64,000 nucleotides of DNA from contig SUTB01000007.1 in the NCBI GenBank assembly GCA_015063125.1, positions 1 through 64,000 on the forward strand. Direction: 5' to 3'. The DNA is from Thermoplasmata archaeon (lineage in GTDB: Archaea; Thermoplasmatota; Thermoplasmata; Methanomassiliicoccales; Methanomethylophilaceae). Numbering within the stretch: position 1 is the stretch's first letter; the number at the start of each line of letters is the position of its first letter. The notes under the pieces were generated by a model. The model was not told where the DNA came from and made no database searches. It saw only the letters and a program-made list of their open reading frames with translations. The translations under genes were made by a program, and so were the position numbers. Shown here one piece after another: positions 8,043-17,614 of this stretch.

Positions 8043-8780
8043 TCAGATTCCCTTGGCTGCAGAGACCACAGCTTTGAGCTTGCTGTCGTCGGCTCCCTGC
8101 TCGAGGAGCGTTCCGGTCACGATGATGTCGGCACCAGCTTCCCTGGCGGCAGCCGCTGCCTCGGGTGTCCTGATGCCTCCGCCGATGATGAGGGGCAGGT
8201 CCACGTATGTCTTGATCGCCTTGATCATCGCAGGGGGGACGGGCCTGTCGGCTCCGGATCCGGCCTCGAAGTAGATGTACTTGAATCCGAACATCTTGCA
8301 TGCCATGGCGTAGGCGACCGCTTTCTCGATCTCGTCCTGTCCGACGACCTTGGCGCTGGACACGCGTGCGACGGTCATTCCGGGCTCGACGATGACATAT
8401 CCCATTGAGATGGATTCGAGCCCGAGCTTCGCGATGATGGGCGCGGCCGCGACCTGTCCGAAGGTGACGAACATGGGGTCCGCAGCGTTGACGATCTGCA
8501 TGAAGAATACCGCATCCAGCTCCTTGTTGAGGGAGTCGGGTGTTCCTCCGAAGAGGATGACCGGGAGACCGGAGGCCTCCTTCACGGCCTTGGATGTGGC
8601 GGAGAGGTTCTCCATCGTGATTCCGCTGGATCCGCCGACGAAGATGATGTCGGTACCTGCCTCCTTCATGATCTTGGCGAGCTCCCCGGCCTTCTCGGCG
8701 GGCTGCTTGTCGGGGTCAATGAGTGCGGCGTGCATGGTGCCTTTGGCGATCTTGTCGAGCATGTATTGATTGACTGTCAT
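8043..8780 (-). CDS. Geranylgeranylglyceryl phosphate synthase
   Basis: 245 residues. The enzyme joins sn-glycerol-1-phosphate to geranylgeranyl diphosphate, the first committed step of archaeal ether lipid synthesis. TIM-barrel landmarks are ALIDPDK (about 20-26), FVGGSSG (about 47-53), YFEAGSGAD (about 170-178) and the phosphate-binding GGGIRTPEAA and TGTLLE segments near the C-terminus. The start MTVNQYML is preceded by GGAG 13 bases upstream. It is the first gene of a two-gene operon with the zinc-ribbon protein. Confidence 0.92.
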   Translation of the reverse strand: MTVNQYMLDKIAKGTMHAALIDPDKQPAEKAGELAKIMKEAGTDIIFVGGSSGITMENLSATSKAVKEASGLPVILFGGTPDSLNKELDAVFFMQIVNAADPMFVTFGQVAAAPIIAKLGLESISMGYVIVEPGMTVARVSSAKVVGQDEIEKAVAYAMACKMFGFKYIYFEAGSGADRPVPPAMIKAIKTYVDLPLIIGGGIRTPEAAAAAREAGADIIVTGTLLEQGADDSKLKAVVSAAKGI

Positions 8781-8809
8781 CGAAATCAAATCTCCACATC
8801 CGTAGAAGG

Positions 8810-9166
8810 ATGCATTGCTCCGCAATATGCCCGATAGGTATAAAAAAGGGTGCGGACGTCACAGTGGATCCCGACGGAGGTGTGGCGAAGGATCCGAACG
8901 AAGGATGGACCTTTGACGGTAGCAGATACACCAAGGTGTTCTCGGTAGGCACCACGCTCAAGGAGATAATGGACGACCTCGGAGCATTGGAGAAGCCGGA
9001 CCACGTAATCATATCGGTAACTTCATCAGAAGATGTGCTGACCGAGGCCGGAATGACCGTTACGGTAGGTTGGATCAACTACGTGAACATCCTGCTGGTG
9101 ATCATCGCCCTCATAATCGTATCTGTATTGGCATACAAGCTCTACAAGAGGGAGAGAAGGGACTGA
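8810..9166 (+). CDS. Small protein with one C-terminal membrane helix
   Basis: 118 residues from the first ATG. The soluble part is followed by one transmembrane helix (about 91-109: NILLVIIALIIVSVLAYKL) and a short basic cytoplasmic tail. A TATA-like GGTATAAAAAAG at about 8834-8845 lies inside the first codons, so the true start may be a downstream GTG at about 8861. The soluble part resembles an extracellular domain. The family is not recognised. It diverges from GGGP synthase. Confidence 0.45.
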   Translation: MHCSAICPIGIKKGADVTVDPDGGVAKDPNEGWTFDGSRYTKVFSVGTTLKEIMDDLGALEKPDHVIISVTSSEDVLTEAGMTVTVGWINYVNILLVIIALIIVSVLAYKLYKRERRD

Positions 9167-9249
9167 TAGGCAAAGGAATCCGAGCTAATCTGAATTTCCT
9201 ACGAAGTGCGGAGATCTAGCAAGCACTCAAACTGATGGAGTAGCTGACA

Positions 9250-10239
9250 TCAGTTCCTGAAGATATGGTAGTGCCTGGTCAGTGTGCCGTGCACCCTCTG
9301 AAGGAACAGAAGCTCCCTTTCCATGCCGGGGATCTCCAGAGGCTGCGGCAGAACGATGCCTGCTTTGTGGCCCTTCTTCAGGCATTTGGGGATGACCTCG
9401 CCCGCGCGGTTGTACAGCTTGGTGATGTTCTCGCCGCCGGTCTTGGTGCTCCTTCCGTAGGGCGGATCCGTGCATATCGAATCCATATCGGGGAATCTAT
9501 CGGCGATGTCTCCGATATCGATGACATCGAAGTCGTGCATCTTCAGACCGTAGAAGTCCAGGTTCTCCTGGCAGCCGATGATCATATCCTCGTCGAAGTC
9601 CGAGGCGACTGCCTTCATCCCCATCTCTGCGGCCTCAATGACTATCCCTCCGGTCCCGCAGAACGGATCCAGTAGAGTCTGACCGCGCTTGACCTCTGCC
9701 ATGTTGATGAGGGCCCTAGCGTACTTGGGATGGATAGAGATCGGAGAGAAGAACGGCCTTTCTGCGACCTTCCTTTTCTCCAGGAGATCCTTCTCTGTGA
9801 CCTTGTCCTCCAGATACAGGTGCACTTTGTCGCACATCTGCATCCTGACGATGAAATCGGGATCCTTCAGGTTCACATCGTTGTTCTTCGACAGAAGCGC
9901 TCCTGCGTTACGGATGAGCTTCTGAGAATCGACATCCTTCATCATGCCCTCGAACCTCTTCGCCCTGATGGCGAACGAGCCTTCGGGAAGTTCAATATTA
10001 GCAAGTCCGGAGACGTCTTCGGGCGTGTACTCCCCCAGATAGCGTCCGATGCTGTGAGACATGGCGATACGGTCAGCGACCGAGTCGAGATGCTTCTCGT
10101 CGAAAGATGCTATGGCATAGCCCGGTCCGGATGAGATGATGTTGCACTCGTCGGTCTCGGCCTTGAGGCATCCTTTCACCTCGGCCAAAGGCATATCCTT
10201 GGATTCGCCGGACAGTTCGAAGAAGAATTGGGGGCTCAC
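9250..10239 (-). CDS. tRNA (guanine-N2) methyltransferase, Trm-G10/Trm11-like
   Basis: 329 residues with a GTG start. The N-terminal part (about 1-150) is THUMP-like. The C-terminal part is a Rossmann methyltransferase with SAM motif I DPFCGTGG (about 193-200) and catalytic motif IV TDPPYG (about 260). Enzymes of this type methylate G10 in archaeal tRNA. It lies 15 bases after radA in the same direction. The GTG start sits in the loop of a small GC hairpin (GGGGG-cgtgag-CCCCC on the minus strand, 10230-10245), which could dampen translation. Confidence 0.85.
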   Translation of the reverse strand: MSPQFFFELSGESKDMPLAEVKGCLKAETDECNIISSGPGYAIASFDEKHLDSVADRIAMSHSIGRYLGEYTPEDVSGLANIELPEGSFAIRAKRFEGMMKDVDSQKLIRNAGALLSKNNDVNLKDPDFIVRMQMCDKVHLYLEDKVTEKDLLEKRKVAERPFFSPISIHPKYARALINMAEVKRGQTLLDPFCGTGGIVIEAAEMGMKAVASDFDEDMIIGCQENLDFYGLKMHDFDVIDIGDIADRFPDMDSICTDPPYGRSTKTGGENITKLYNRAGEVIPKCLKKGHKAGIVLPQPLEIPGMERELLFLQRVHGTLTRHYHIFRN

Positions 10240-10254
10240 GCCCCCGTTTAGTGT

Positions 10255-11196
10255 TTAGTCCTTAATACCGTCTTCGGTCACCATGAAGACAGCTTCGCCT
10301 TCAGGCAGGTTGGGTGAGTCGATCAGTCTTGCGATCCTCTTTCCAGCTTTTCCCTTCCTCAGGTAGATACGGAAGGTGGCGGTGTGACCTACGATGTGTC
10401 CTCCTATGGGCCTGGTGGGGTCTCCGAAGAACGCATCGGGCTTCGCAGCCACCTGGTTGGTCACTGCGATGACGGCGTTGTTCAGCGTTGCGAAGTTGAG
10501 CAGATCGTGCATGTGGCGGTTGAGGATCTGCTGCCTCTCGGCGAGCGCTCCCCTTCCTACGTATTCCGCTCTGAAGTGTGATGTGAGCGAGTCCACGATG
10601 AGCAGCTTGACCTTCATGGTCTGTGCGAGCTCCAGCGCCTTGTCAACGAGCAGCACCTGGTGCTGGGAGTTGAATGCCCTGGCGACGTGGATCCTCTTCA
10701 GGGTCTCGTCGGGGTCCGCGCCCATGTAGTTGGCCATCTGGATGATCCTTTCCGGCCTGAACGTGTTCTCTGTGTCGATGATTATGACATCCGAGTCGAA
10801 ACCGCCCTTCTCCTCAGGGAGTGTGGCGTTCACCGCGAGCTGGAAGCAGACCTGCGTCTTACAGCTTCCGAACTCTCCGAACAGCTCCACGATGGACTGC
10901 GTCTCCAGACCTCCTGCGAGGAGCTCGTCGAAGGCCTTCGATCCGGTCGTGAGCTTGGTTATCTGTTTGCGTCTCTCCAGGATGTCTTCTCCTGTCTCGA
11001 AACCGCCAATGTCCGCGCAAAGCTTGGCACCCTCTATGATGTCCATTGCCTTCTTCTCCCCGATCTCGCAAGTCTCTGCAAGTTCGGACGGGGAAGCAAC
11101 TGCGATGGCCATCAGTTCGTTGTATCCTGCTTCACGGAGTTTTTCTGCTATGGCTGGTCCTACTCCTGGTATATCTTCAAGGGTTTTTGTGGCCAT
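10255..11196 (-). CDS. radA: DNA repair and recombination protein RadA, variant P-loop
   Basis: 313 residues. N-terminal helix-hairpin-helix domain ([19 protein letters not shown], about 6-24). The RecA core has Walker A at 107-114 reading GEFGSCKT, where the usual Gly before Lys is Cys112. Walker B is LLIVDSL. The L2/DNA-binding region reads NQVAAKPD, and the C-terminus has [12 protein letters not shown] and a typical LPEGEA tail. It forms filaments on single-stranded DNA for strand exchange. A TATA-like TTTATATATGG is at 11228-11238. The Gly-to-Cys change is directly visible (codon TGT). Confidence 0.93.
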   Translation of the reverse strand: MATKTLEDIPGVGPAIAEKLREAGYNELMAIAVASPSELAETCEIGEKKAMDIIEGAKLCADIGGFETGEDILERRKQITKLTTGSKAFDELLAGGLETQSIVELFGEFGSCKTQVCFQLAVNATLPEEKGGFDSDVIIIDTENTFRPERIIQMANYMGADPDETLKRIHVARAFNSQHQVLLVDKALELAQTMKVKLLIVDSLTSHFRAEYVGRGALAERQQILNRHMHDLLNFATLNNAVIAVTNQVAAKPDAFFGDPTRPIGGHIVGHTATFRIYLRKGKAGKRIARLIDSPNLPEGEAVFMVTEDGIKD

Positions 11197-11297
11197 TGTG
11201 ATTCCTCGATTCATCATCGACTAATCCATATATAAAGCTGAGAAGGGGGTGACCGAAAGTGGAAGATGAATACTGTATGAGCCAGACATCAAAAAAG

Positions 11298-11342
11298 AGG
11301 ACTGAAAATGGAAGGGGTTTGAGTGAAGGGAGACCCTTCACT
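11298..11342 (-). terminator. Terminator of the lysine operon
   Basis: A perfect 9-bp stem AGTGAAGGG/CCCTTCACT with a 3-base loop (11322-11342) overlaps the dapL stop. On the minus strand it is followed by a T-rich stretch including TTTTTT at about 11290-11298. Confidence 0.7.
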
Positions 11343-12504
11343 CGATGTACTTGTTCTGCTTCATCCTGTCAAGCGCCTTCCTTATGCGCTCGACGGGCTC
11401 GGTGACGGTCATCCTGATGTATCCTTCGCAGGATTCTCCGAAGCCGGTACCGGGGGTAACGATGATTCCGAGGTCGATCATCTTCTGAGTGAACACGTCC
11501 GAAGGCATGCCGCAGTTGAACCATACGTAGAAGGTTCCCATGGGCATCTTGACGTCGTAGCCGAGTTCCCTGAGGCCGTCCACGAGGACCTTCCTCCTCT
11601 CGGCGTAGATCTTCATGTTCTTGGCGACCTCCTCAGGCGCCTCTCCGTTCGGCCCGTAGAGGTCCAATGCCTTGATGGCGGCCTTCTGGATGAAGATGGG
11701 GGCTCCGGAGTCTATCTGTCCCTTGCACTTCTTCAGTCCCGCGACGAGGTCCGGGTGTCCAACGGCGTAGCCGAGCCTGAACCCGGTCATGTTGAACGTC
11801 TTGGAGAACGATCCGAACTCTATGCAGTTCGGGCCCGCCTGCAGTGCGGAAGGGGCCTGGTATCCGTCGTAGACCATCTCGCAGTACGCGTTGTCGTAGC
11901 AGAAGATGGTGTTGTTGGAATCGCACCAGTCGTACACCTTCTTGAGGTAGTCCAGGTCGCATGTGGTACCCGTCGGGTTGTTGGGATAGTTCAGATAGAG
12001 CATCCTTGCGCCCTTGGGGCACTCGTTGACATCCAGGAGCCATCCGTTCTCCGCCTTCAGGGGGACCTTGACGCACTTGGCCTCGTTGAACAGGGTGGCC
12101 GCTCCGGAGTACACGGGGTATCCGGGCGAGGGTGCGATGATCGTCTCGCCTTCGTTGACGAAGGCCTGGGCGATGTTGAATATGCCTTCCTTGGAGCCTA
12201 TGGTTACGCAGACCTGCGTATCGGGATCGATGTCGAGGCCGTACCTCTTCTTGTACCATTTGGCGACTGCTACGCGGAGGTCCTTCTCGCCTGCCGACGA
12301 GGAGTACTTCTGGTTCTCGTTGATCTTGGCCTGGGCGTACATCTCGTCGACTATGCACTGCGGGGCCGGGAGATCCGGGTCGCCGATACCGAAATCGATC
12401 ATGTCCCATCCCTTGGCCCTCTTCTCGGCGGAGAGCTGCTCCAGCCTGACGAAAAGGTAGGGTGGGATCTTTTTGAGCCTTTCAGCCTGTTCGAATACTG
12501 CCAT
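11338..12504 (-). CDS. dapL: LL-diaminopimelate aminotransferase
   Basis: 388 residues of fold-type I PLP enzyme. Landmarks are FGIGDPDLP (about 38-46), YPNNPTG (about 173-179) and the PLP lysine in SFSKTFNMTGFRLGY (about 230-244). It converts tetrahydrodipicolinate directly to LL-diaminopimelate, bypassing the succinylase or acetylase steps; no dapC, dapD or dapE is present in the cluster. It is the last gene of the lysine operon, 4 bases after dapF. DapL fits the methanogen variant of the pathway. Confidence 0.92.
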   Translation of the reverse strand: MAVFEQAERLKKIPPYLFVRLEQLSAEKRAKGWDMIDFGIGDPDLPAPQCIVDEMYAQAKINENQKYSSSAGEKDLRVAVAKWYKKRYGLDIDPDTQVCVTIGSKEGIFNIAQAFVNEGETIIAPSPGYPVYSGAATLFNEAKCVKVPLKAENGWLLDVNECPKGARMLYLNYPNNPTGTTCDLDYLKKVYDWCDSNNTIFCYDNAYCEMVYDGYQAPSALQAGPNCIEFGSFSKTFNMTGFRLGYAVGHPDLVAGLKKCKGQIDSGAPIFIQKAAIKALDLYGPNGEAPEEVAKNMKIYAERRKVLVDGLRELGYDVKMPMGTFYVWFNCGMPSDVFTQKMIDLGIIVTPGTGFGESCEGYIRMTVTEPVERIRKALDRMKQNKYIE

Positions 12505-12508
12505 ATTA

Positions 12509-13351
12509 TCACTCCATGCAATCGTCGGGAACGTCGCCCTCGAAGACCAGCTCCGCGGGTCCGTCCATCAAGACGTACTTGAGGTCCTTGTCTACCGTGA
12601 TCTTCAGCCATCCGCCGGGAAGGTGGACGTCTACGGGGGTGTCGTACGGAACGAATCCGTTGAGCGCTGCCGCGACCGTGCTGGCGCATGCGCCTGTGCC
12701 GCAGGCGAGCGTCCAACCGGCACCTCTCTCGAAGACCCTGATGTAGATCTTGCCGTCGATGATCTTGCAGAACTCCACGTTGGTCTTCCTGGGGAAGAGC
12801 CTGTGCGTCTCGATCATCGGACCGAGGAGGTCGATGGTAGCGTCGTCCATCTCCTGGAATGTGATGAAGTGGGGGTTTCCCATGGATACGGCATTGGCCT
12901 TGAAGAAGTACTTCATGAGGGCGAAGTCCTCGTTGATGTACTGTCCGTCGTAGTCGATAGGGATGGACCTTCCGTCGAGGATGGGCGCTCCCATGTCGAT
13001 GACCGTGCTCACGGCCACTCCGTCCTCCACGACGACCTTAGCCTTCAGGACTCCTGCCATGGTGTTGATGGTGAACTCCTCCTTGTCAACGATGCCGTGG
13101 TTGTAGGCGTGCACGGCGACGCATCTGATACCGTTGCCGCACATCTCCGCCTCGGTCCCGTCGGCGTTGATGATCCTCATGGTGATGTCGGTCCCTTCGC
13201 CGGGCATGATGTAGAGCACGCCGTCGGCTCCGATGCCGAAGTGCCTGTCGCAGGCACCCTTGCACCACTCGTTGTCTATCTCCAGATCTCCGTCGGTCCC
13301 GTCGAGGAGGACGAAGTCGTTTCCTATTCCGTGATATTTCCAGAAATGCAT
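12509..13351 (-). CDS. dapF: Diaminopimelate epimerase
   Basis: 280 residues. It converts LL- to meso-diaminopimelate. Both catalytic cysteine motifs are present: MCGNGIRC at about 70-77 and LACGTGACAS at about 215-224, the two-base mechanism pair. The opening FWKYHGIGNDFVLLDG matches the family. The start abuts the lysA stop. Confidence 0.94.
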   Translation of the reverse strand: MHFWKYHGIGNDFVLLDGTDGDLEIDNEWCKGACDRHFGIGADGVLYIMPGEGTDITMRIINADGTEAEMCGNGIRCVAVHAYNHGIVDKEEFTINTMAGVLKAKVVVEDGVAVSTVIDMGAPILDGRSIPIDYDGQYINEDFALMKYFFKANAVSMGNPHFITFQEMDDATIDLLGPMIETHRLFPRKTNVEFCKIIDGKIYIRVFERGAGWTLACGTGACASTVAAALNGFVPYDTPVDVHLPGGWLKITVDKDLKYVLMDGPAELVFEGDVPDDCME

Positions 13352-14605
13352 TCACATCAGCCTCTCGGGTATGATCTGGTGTCTCCACAGCTCCTCCACG
13401 GTCTCGGGCTCGCGGATGAGCTCCGCCTTGCCGTCGTTGACCAGGACCTCTGCGCACAGGGGCCTGGAGTTGTAGTTGCTGGACATGGAGAATCCGTACG
13501 CTCCTGCGTTGTAGACGGCGACGATGTCGCCCTCCTTGGGTTCGGGGAGCACACGGTCGTGGGCGAGGTAGTCGCCGGATTCGCAGATGGGTCCGACTAC
13601 CTCGTACCTGTTGGTGCATGCCTTGCCGAACTTGTTCGCAATGGCGACGTAATGGTATGAATCGTAGAATGCCGGTCTGATGAGCGTGTTGAATCCTGCA
13701 TCGCATCCGATGTACTTCTTCAGCCCGGCGTCCTTGACGTCGTTCACGGATGTCAGGAGGACCACAGCATCGCAGATGATGTATCTGCCGGGTTCGAGTA
13801 TGAGCGTCTTGATATCCGTCTCCTGCTCGATCATGTCGGTGATCTCGGAGGCGAGCTCGTTGAGGTCCATCTCATCCTCCTGCGGCTTGTAGGGGACTCC
13901 TATGCCTCCGCCCATGTCGATGAAATCCAGCTTGATGCCGAGCTCCTCTATCTCGTTGACCAGGTTGATGATGACCTGCATCATGTCGAGGAAGGGCTCC
14001 ACGGATTGTCCTCCGGAGCCTATGTGGGCGTGTATGCCCTTGATCTTGAATCCCAGGTCCTTGGCCCTAGCGTAGGTGTCGATGACCTCTTTGAGGGGGA
14101 TGCCGAACTTGGCCCCCTTGGAGCCTGTGATGACCTTGTCGCTGTGCCCAGATCCGACACCGGGGGTGATACGGAAGGATATCTCGTGCTGAGGGGAGAT
14201 CTTTGCGAGCCTCTCCATCTCGGACACGGAGTCGATGTTGATCATGACTCCAAGCTCCGCGACCTCCTTCAGCTCCTTGTCGCTGACGTTGACGCCGGTG
14301 TACATTATCCTGTCAGGGGTGAATCCGGCCTTCAGGCAGGTCTTGACCTCTCCTATGGATACGGCATCGATGCCTGATCCCTCCTGTTCGAGGATCCTCA
14401 GCACGGACAGGTTGGTGTTCGCCTTGCATGCGTAATGGATCTTGGTGTCCATGTATCTGGAGAACGCACCGTGGATGTTCCTGTAGTTCTCCCTGATCCT
14501 GGCCTCATCGTAGACGTACAGAGGCGTACCGAACTCCTCCGCCAGTTCAACAGTTGATTTGCCGGCGATGTACATCACGCCGTCCCTGCATTCGAAATCG
14601 CGCAT
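13352..14605 (-). CDS. lysA: Diaminopimelate decarboxylase
   Basis: About 417 residues, a fold-type III PLP enzyme. The PLP lysine lies in HYACKANTN. Other landmarks are GGGIGVPY, the LEPGR phosphate-binding motif and the catalytic CESGD (about 345-349). It makes L-lysine from meso-diaminopimelate. The start ATG 14605 was chosen over ATG 14608 and GTG 14617 because GGTGAG ends seven bases upstream. The lysC stop overlaps this leader. Confidence 0.94.
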   Translation of the reverse strand: MRDFECRDGVMYIAGKSTVELAEEFGTPLYVYDEARIRENYRNIHGAFSRYMDTKIHYACKANTNLSVLRILEQEGSGIDAVSIGEVKTCLKAGFTPDRIMYTGVNVSDKELKEVAELGVMINIDSVSEMERLAKISPQHEISFRITPGVGSGHSDKVITGSKGAKFGIPLKEVIDTYARAKDLGFKIKGIHAHIGSGGQSVEPFLDMMQVIINLVNEIEELGIKLDFIDMGGGIGVPYKPQEDEMDLNELASEITDMIEQETDIKTLILEPGRYIICDAVVLLTSVNDVKDAGLKKYIGCDAGFNTLIRPAFYDSYHYVAIANKFGKACTNRYEVVGPICESGDYLAHDRVLPEPKEGDIVAVYNAGAYGFSMSSNYNSRPLCAEVLVNDGKAELIREPETVEELWRHQIIPERLM

Positions 14606-14613
14606 CATTGGTC

Positions 14614-15957
14614 TCACCCTATGTACTTGGAGTGGAGCACCGCGACGACATCCATGACCATTCCCATGGGCACGACGAAGTTGAGCGAAACCTCGGAGGC
14701 TCCCTCCGAGATCATCTCGACGTTGACCCCCGCTTCTTTGACGGCGGTGAAGATGTCACCGGTCGCGCCGCATTTGGACAGAAGGTCGTCACCGACGCAG
14801 CACACGAGGGATGCGTTGTTCTTCACATCGATCCTCTCGATCTCGCCGTTGTCGAACTCGTTGAGCCTGTTGATGACAGATGCGACCTCGCCGTTGCTGA
14901 TGAGTATGGCTATGGTCGACAGCGATGTCGATATGGAATAGATGATGATGTTGTCCTGGGCGATCTTCCCGATGATCATCGATACAAGCTCGGGCCTGTA
15001 TGCGATCTCAGCAGAACTGATCGTCACGATCGCCAGATCGTTCTTCGTGGCTACGCTCTTCAGAAGTCCCTTGCCCTTCTTCTTGAGGGAGTGGATGAGC
15101 GTTCCGGGCTCCTCTGGCTTGAAGGAGTTCCTGACCTTAAGCGGGATGCGCTTGATCCTCACGGGCTCGATGGTCCTGGGGTGCAGGACCTTGGCACCGA
15201 AGTATGCGAGCTCTGCCGCCTCTCCGAAGGTCATCTCCTCGATCTTGATGGCGTCCTTGATGATCCTGGGGTCGGCGGTCATGAAACCGTCGACATCCGT
15301 CCAGATCTCAAGCATGTCCGCGTCGAGCGCATTGGCGACGACTGCGGCGGAGTAGTCCGATCCTCCTCTTCCGAAGGTGAGCGGGACTCCGTCCTTGATA
15401 CCGTAGAATCCGGTGATGACAGGGATGACCCCCTGCGATAGCAGAGGCCTGACTAGCATGGTCATTCCACTGGCCGTCTCGTCAAGGTCAGCTGAACCTG
15501 ACAGGGGCAATCCGACCGCGGCTATTCCAGCGGTCTCAGCGGTGAGTGCGACGGAGTCATATCCCATCTGCTTGATGTAGAACGAGAGCATCAAAGTGGA
15601 GAACCTCTCTCCCAGGGAGGTGACGAGGTCCTTGTAGTATGCGTCGTTGGGATCGCTCTCGATGGCCTCCCTGAAGAATGCGAGCCTCTTGTTGAACTCG
15701 ACCATGAACTCCTTCATGGTCTCCTCGTTGAACATCTGCTCGGCGGCCATGATGTGCTTGTTGGCGAACTGCTGGACTATCTCATCGATGTCCTTTGTGG
15801 GGCTGTCGACGACCTGGACCAGGAAATTCGTTATGCCTGACATGGCCGAAGCAACGACAACCTTGTCGCCTTCGGTGTTGACGATAATGTTCGCCACTCT
15901 CTCGATCGCTTCCGCGGAACCGACGCTGGTTCCCCCGAACTTCATGACTGTTATCAT
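14614..15957 (-). CDS. lysC: Aspartate kinase
   Basis: 447 residues. Catalytic domain: KFGGTSVGS (about 5-13), SLGERFS, and TFGRGGSDYSA (about 195-205). C-terminal tandem ACT domains start at about 300, with LAIVTISSAEI and ISEGASEVSLNFVV, the usual lysine or threonine feedback region. The start MITVMKFGG overlaps the dapB stop (ATGA). It phosphorylates aspartate for the Asd encoded at 50891-51976. Confidence 0.94.
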   Translation of the reverse strand: MITVMKFGGTSVGSAEAIERVANIIVNTEGDKVVVASAMSGITNFLVQVVDSPTKDIDEIVQQFANKHIMAAEQMFNEETMKEFMVEFNKRLAFFREAIESDPNDAYYKDLVTSLGERFSTLMLSFYIKQMGYDSVALTAETAGIAAVGLPLSGSADLDETASGMTMLVRPLLSQGVIPVITGFYGIKDGVPLTFGRGGSDYSAAVVANALDADMLEIWTDVDGFMTADPRIIKDAIKIEEMTFGEAAELAYFGAKVLHPRTIEPVRIKRIPLKVRNSFKPEEPGTLIHSLKKKGKGLLKSVATKNDLAIVTISSAEIAYRPELVSMIIGKIAQDNIIIYSISTSLSTIAILISNGEVASVINRLNEFDNGEIERIDVKNNASLVCCVGDDLLSKCGATGDIFTAVKEAGVNVEMISEGASEVSLNFVVPMGMVMDVVAVLHSKYIG

Positions 15958-16733
15958 AGCCCGAGCACCTCGTTCATGCTGTGGATCTGACCATCCTTCT
16001 TTCCCGCCAGCCATCTTATGGATTCGATGCAGCCCTCGGCGAAGACCTCGCGGGAGATCGCCTTGTGGGTGAGCTCGACCCTCTCGTTGTTCTTGGCGAA
16101 GATGACGGTATGGTCTCCTATTATATCACCGGCGCGGATGGAGTGCACGCATATTTCTCTTTTACGCGGTCCAGTGACTCCCTGCCTGCCATATTCGATG
16201 TCCTCGATGCCCGTAGCGCCGCTCAGCCTCTTCACGGCCTCCATGGCCGTTCCTGAGGGGGCGTCCTTCTTCATGCTGTGATGGGCCTCGATCACTTCGA
16301 TGTCATAGTCCGGAAGGTACTTGGCCATGACCTCGCACATCTTCCAGAACACGTTGACCCCTATCGCGAAGTTGGAAGAGATCAACCCTGACGTGTTGTT
16401 CTTGCGGATGTTCTCCCCCATCCTGTCCAGAACGGCCTGGTCCACCGCAGTGGTCCCCAGGACTATGTTCGCTCCGTACGACGGGATGTCCGCTATGATC
16501 TTCGATGCCGCTGCAGGGGATGTGAGGTCCACGTATACATCGCACCCCTTCAGCAGTTCCGGCAGTTCGGCAGGTGTCTTCCCGACTATCCCGGGATAGA
16601 TCTCCCTGCCAACGTTCTTTCCTTCAGGGGACACGGTGCCCCCTATGAGCTTCATGTCGTCCGATGCTATGATCTTCTGGCAGACGAAGGTTCCAAGCTT
16701 TCCGGTTGCTCCCCCGACCACTACGTTAATCAA
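15954..16733 (-). CDS. dapB: 4-hydroxy-tetrahydrodipicolinate reductase
   Basis: 259 residues. The N-terminal cofactor loop is VVGGATGKLG. The catalytic segment EAHHSMKKDAPSGTA (about 145-159) matches the family E-x-H-H-x-x-K-x-DAPSGTA motif. The start abuts the dapA stop. The length is normal. Confidence 0.94.
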   Translation of the reverse strand: MINVVVGGATGKLGTFVCQKIIASDDMKLIGGTVSPEGKNVGREIYPGIVGKTPAELPELLKGCDVYVDLTSPAAASKIIADIPSYGANIVLGTTAVDQAVLDRMGENIRKNNTSGLISSNFAIGVNVFWKMCEVMAKYLPDYDIEVIEAHHSMKKDAPSGTAMEAVKRLSGATGIEDIEYGRQGVTGPRKREICVHSIRAGDIIGDHTVIFAKNNERVELTHKAISREVFAEGCIESIRWLAGKKDGQIHSMNEVLGL

Positions 16734-17612
16734 TCAAACACCTCGGAGTCCCAATGAATCGAGGACGGGGTCCAGTATGGATCTTCCTTTCTCGCTGAGT
16801 GCGGTCAGAGGCAGCCTCGGGATGCCGTTTCCGTATCCCATCCTTCCCATGGCGTACTGTACGGGTATGGGGTTGGATTCGCAGAACAGTGCGGAGAACA
16901 GGGGCAGGAGCTTCTCGTGGATGTCCCTTGCCGTCTTCACATCTCCGTCCATTGCGGCGTTGACCATCGTCGACATAAGCTTGGGGCAGCAGTTGGATGC
17001 GACGGATATGACTCCGTCGGCTCCGAGCGCCAGCATCCCCATCGTGAGGCTGTCGTCCCCGCTGAGGACATCGAATCCCTTCGGTCTCCTTGCAAGGATG
17101 TCCATAATCTGCGAGAAGTTCCCGCTGGCCTCCTTCACTCCCGCGATACCGGGAAGCTCTGCGAGCCTGAGGATGGTGTCGACGCTGACGTTGGAAGCAG
17201 TCCTTCCGGGAACGTTGTACACGATGACCGGTATGTCCACGGCCTCCTGGATGGCCTTGTAGTGCTGATAGAGCCCTTCCTGGGTGGGCTTGACGTAATA
17301 GGGCGAGATGGACAGGATACCGTCCACTCCGAGATCCGCGGCGCTCTTGCTCAGCATGACCGCCTCAGCGGTGTAGTTGCTTCCGGCCCCCGCGACGATC
17401 TTCGCCTTCTTGGCCTCGTCCCTTACGACCTCAACGACATGGATGTGCTCCTGGTGAGACATCATCGCAGACTCTCCGGTGGATCCGCACGGGATGAGGA
17501 TGTCTGCCCCGTTGTCCTCCTGGAATCTGACCAGTCTCCTGAGGGCGTCCTCGTCGATGCTTCCGTCGTTCTTGAACGGCGTGATGATTGCCGTTCCCAT
17601 TCCCCTGAACAT
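16734..17612 (-). CDS. dapA: 4-hydroxy-tetrahydrodipicolinate synthase
   Basis: 292 residues, class I aldolase barrel. Motif CGSTGES at about 42-48 (bacterial GTTGE region), the Tyr of VIVYNVPGRT at about 131-140 and the Schiff-base Lys in GVKEASG (about 160-166) are present. It condenses pyruvate with aspartate semialdehyde. The start lies two bases after the regulator stop. Confidence 0.94.
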   Translation of the reverse strand: MFRGMGTAIITPFKNDGSIDEDALRRLVRFQEDNGADILIPCGSTGESAMMSHQEHIHVVEVVRDEAKKAKIVAGAGSNYTAEAVMLSKSAADLGVDGILSISPYYVKPTQEGLYQHYKAIQEAVDIPVIVYNVPGRTASNVSVDTILRLAELPGIAGVKEASGNFSQIMDILARRPKGFDVLSGDDSLTMGMLALGADGVISVASNCCPKLMSTMVNAAMDGDVKTARDIHEKLLPLFSALFCESNPIPVQYAMGRMGYGNGIPRLPLTALSEKGRSILDPVLDSLGLRGV

Positions 17613-17614
17613 CT

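Noticed and set aside
11323-12582. Long open frame (419 codons) on the plus strand opposite dapL
   Set aside because: It mirrors dapL, whose motifs are complete. The plus-strand product is Val/Gly/Leu low-complexity without motifs.
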